DNA of 26,817 nucleotides from Isohypsibius dastychi. Lineage: Eukaryota; Tardigrada; Eutardigrada; Parachela; Isohypsibiidae. The notes under the pieces are model-generated. The model had not been told where the DNA came from, searched no databases, and saw only the letters and a program-made list of their open reading frames with translations. Positions 26,572 to 26,817 of this stretch are shown here, in pieces (positions within the stretch are counted from its first letter, which is position 1; the number at the start of each line of letters is the position of its first letter). The stretch covers positions 1 to 26,817 of the forward strand of contig JAQIWT010000232.1 of the NCBI GenBank assembly GCA_034696485.1, given 5' to 3'. A program made the position numbers and the translations under genes.

Positions 26572-26817
26572 GTGAGTGTTTTCTTACAAATATAGCGCGA
26601 TTTTTCCGCCTGGTTAAGGTGTTTGTCTGGGGGGTTCGGACGAATTTGGGTTCCCGAATTGTTTGGGTTATTGGGCGCCTTTACGATAGACGCACACCGT
26701 GTGGCTAGCCGCGCAAGAGAGGCAGCTAGAGAATGAGCCGACGCAACACCGCGCGCGGTCACTCAGAGAGGCAGAGAGGAGCCATAAACAGAAATTTGTT
26801 TACTGCTCTCTCGCCAG
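26572..26817 (+). other. Start of a furry intron with a GC-rich, repeat-like segment
   Basis: The intron starts with gtgagt at 26572 and no acceptor followed by a furry-like exon is visible before the edge, so it is longer than most in this gene. From about 26620 the composition changes: GC-rich, with purine-rich repeated words (gagaggcag at 26716-26724 and 26768-26776) and several CpG/CGCG runs. This looks like the edge of an inserted dispersed element, but no coding or terminal repeat can be seen within the window. Confidence 0.4.

Overview
The window is eukaryotic, from a compact invertebrate genome. Genes are broken into many short exons by introns mostly of 40-70 nt with GT..AG ends (a few are much longer). 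All the recognisable genes are animal-specific: neurobeachin, IRF2BP, a KCTD8/12/16-type protein, a GABA-A beta-like receptor and furry. Very short introns plus this gene set fit a nematode, perhaps an enoplean (Trichuris/Trichinella-like) lineage. That taxon is an inference; the sequence alone does not prove it. The supplied ORFs are only exon fragments, so I rebuilt gene models by hand from splice sites, phase continuity and remembered protein-family conservation.

Layout. (1) 1-5639, minus: the 5' 26 coding exons of a neurobeachin/LRBA gene (about 1355 residues); the BEACH end lies beyond the left edge. (2) 5858-6501, plus: a doubtful small two-exon gene, divergent from neurobeachin. (3) 6655-8559, minus: a complete IRF2BP-family transcriptional regulator, 8 exons. 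(4) 8619-9104, minus: the 3' part of an unrecognised gene ending only 59 nt before the IRF2BP start. (5) 9935-12324, minus: a complete KCTD8/12/16-like gene, 9 exons, one junction unresolved. (6) 12325-13681: intergenic, with one small unexplained minus ORF. (7) 13682-17529, minus: a complete 11-exon Cys-loop GABA receptor subunit (LCCH3/GAB-1 type, about 492 residues) with a probable poly(A) signal. (8) 17875-17997, plus: a very short ORF with a strong signal-peptide look. (9) 18756-19176, minus: a two-exon unrecognised gene with a 40-nt intron. (10) 19336 to the right edge, plus: furry (fry/SAX-2), with a small first exon, a 1.9-kb first intron and 22 further exons. The window ends inside an intron.

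Functional theme. Neurobeachin (receptor trafficking), a KCTD8/12/16 homologue (GABA-B receptor auxiliary subunits in vertebrates) and a GABA-A-type subunit sit within 18 kb, beside furry (neurite patterning with NDR kinases). This may be chance, but it is a notable group of neuronal genes. I found no mobile element with recognisable coding capacity, no rRNA or tRNA and no CRISPR array.
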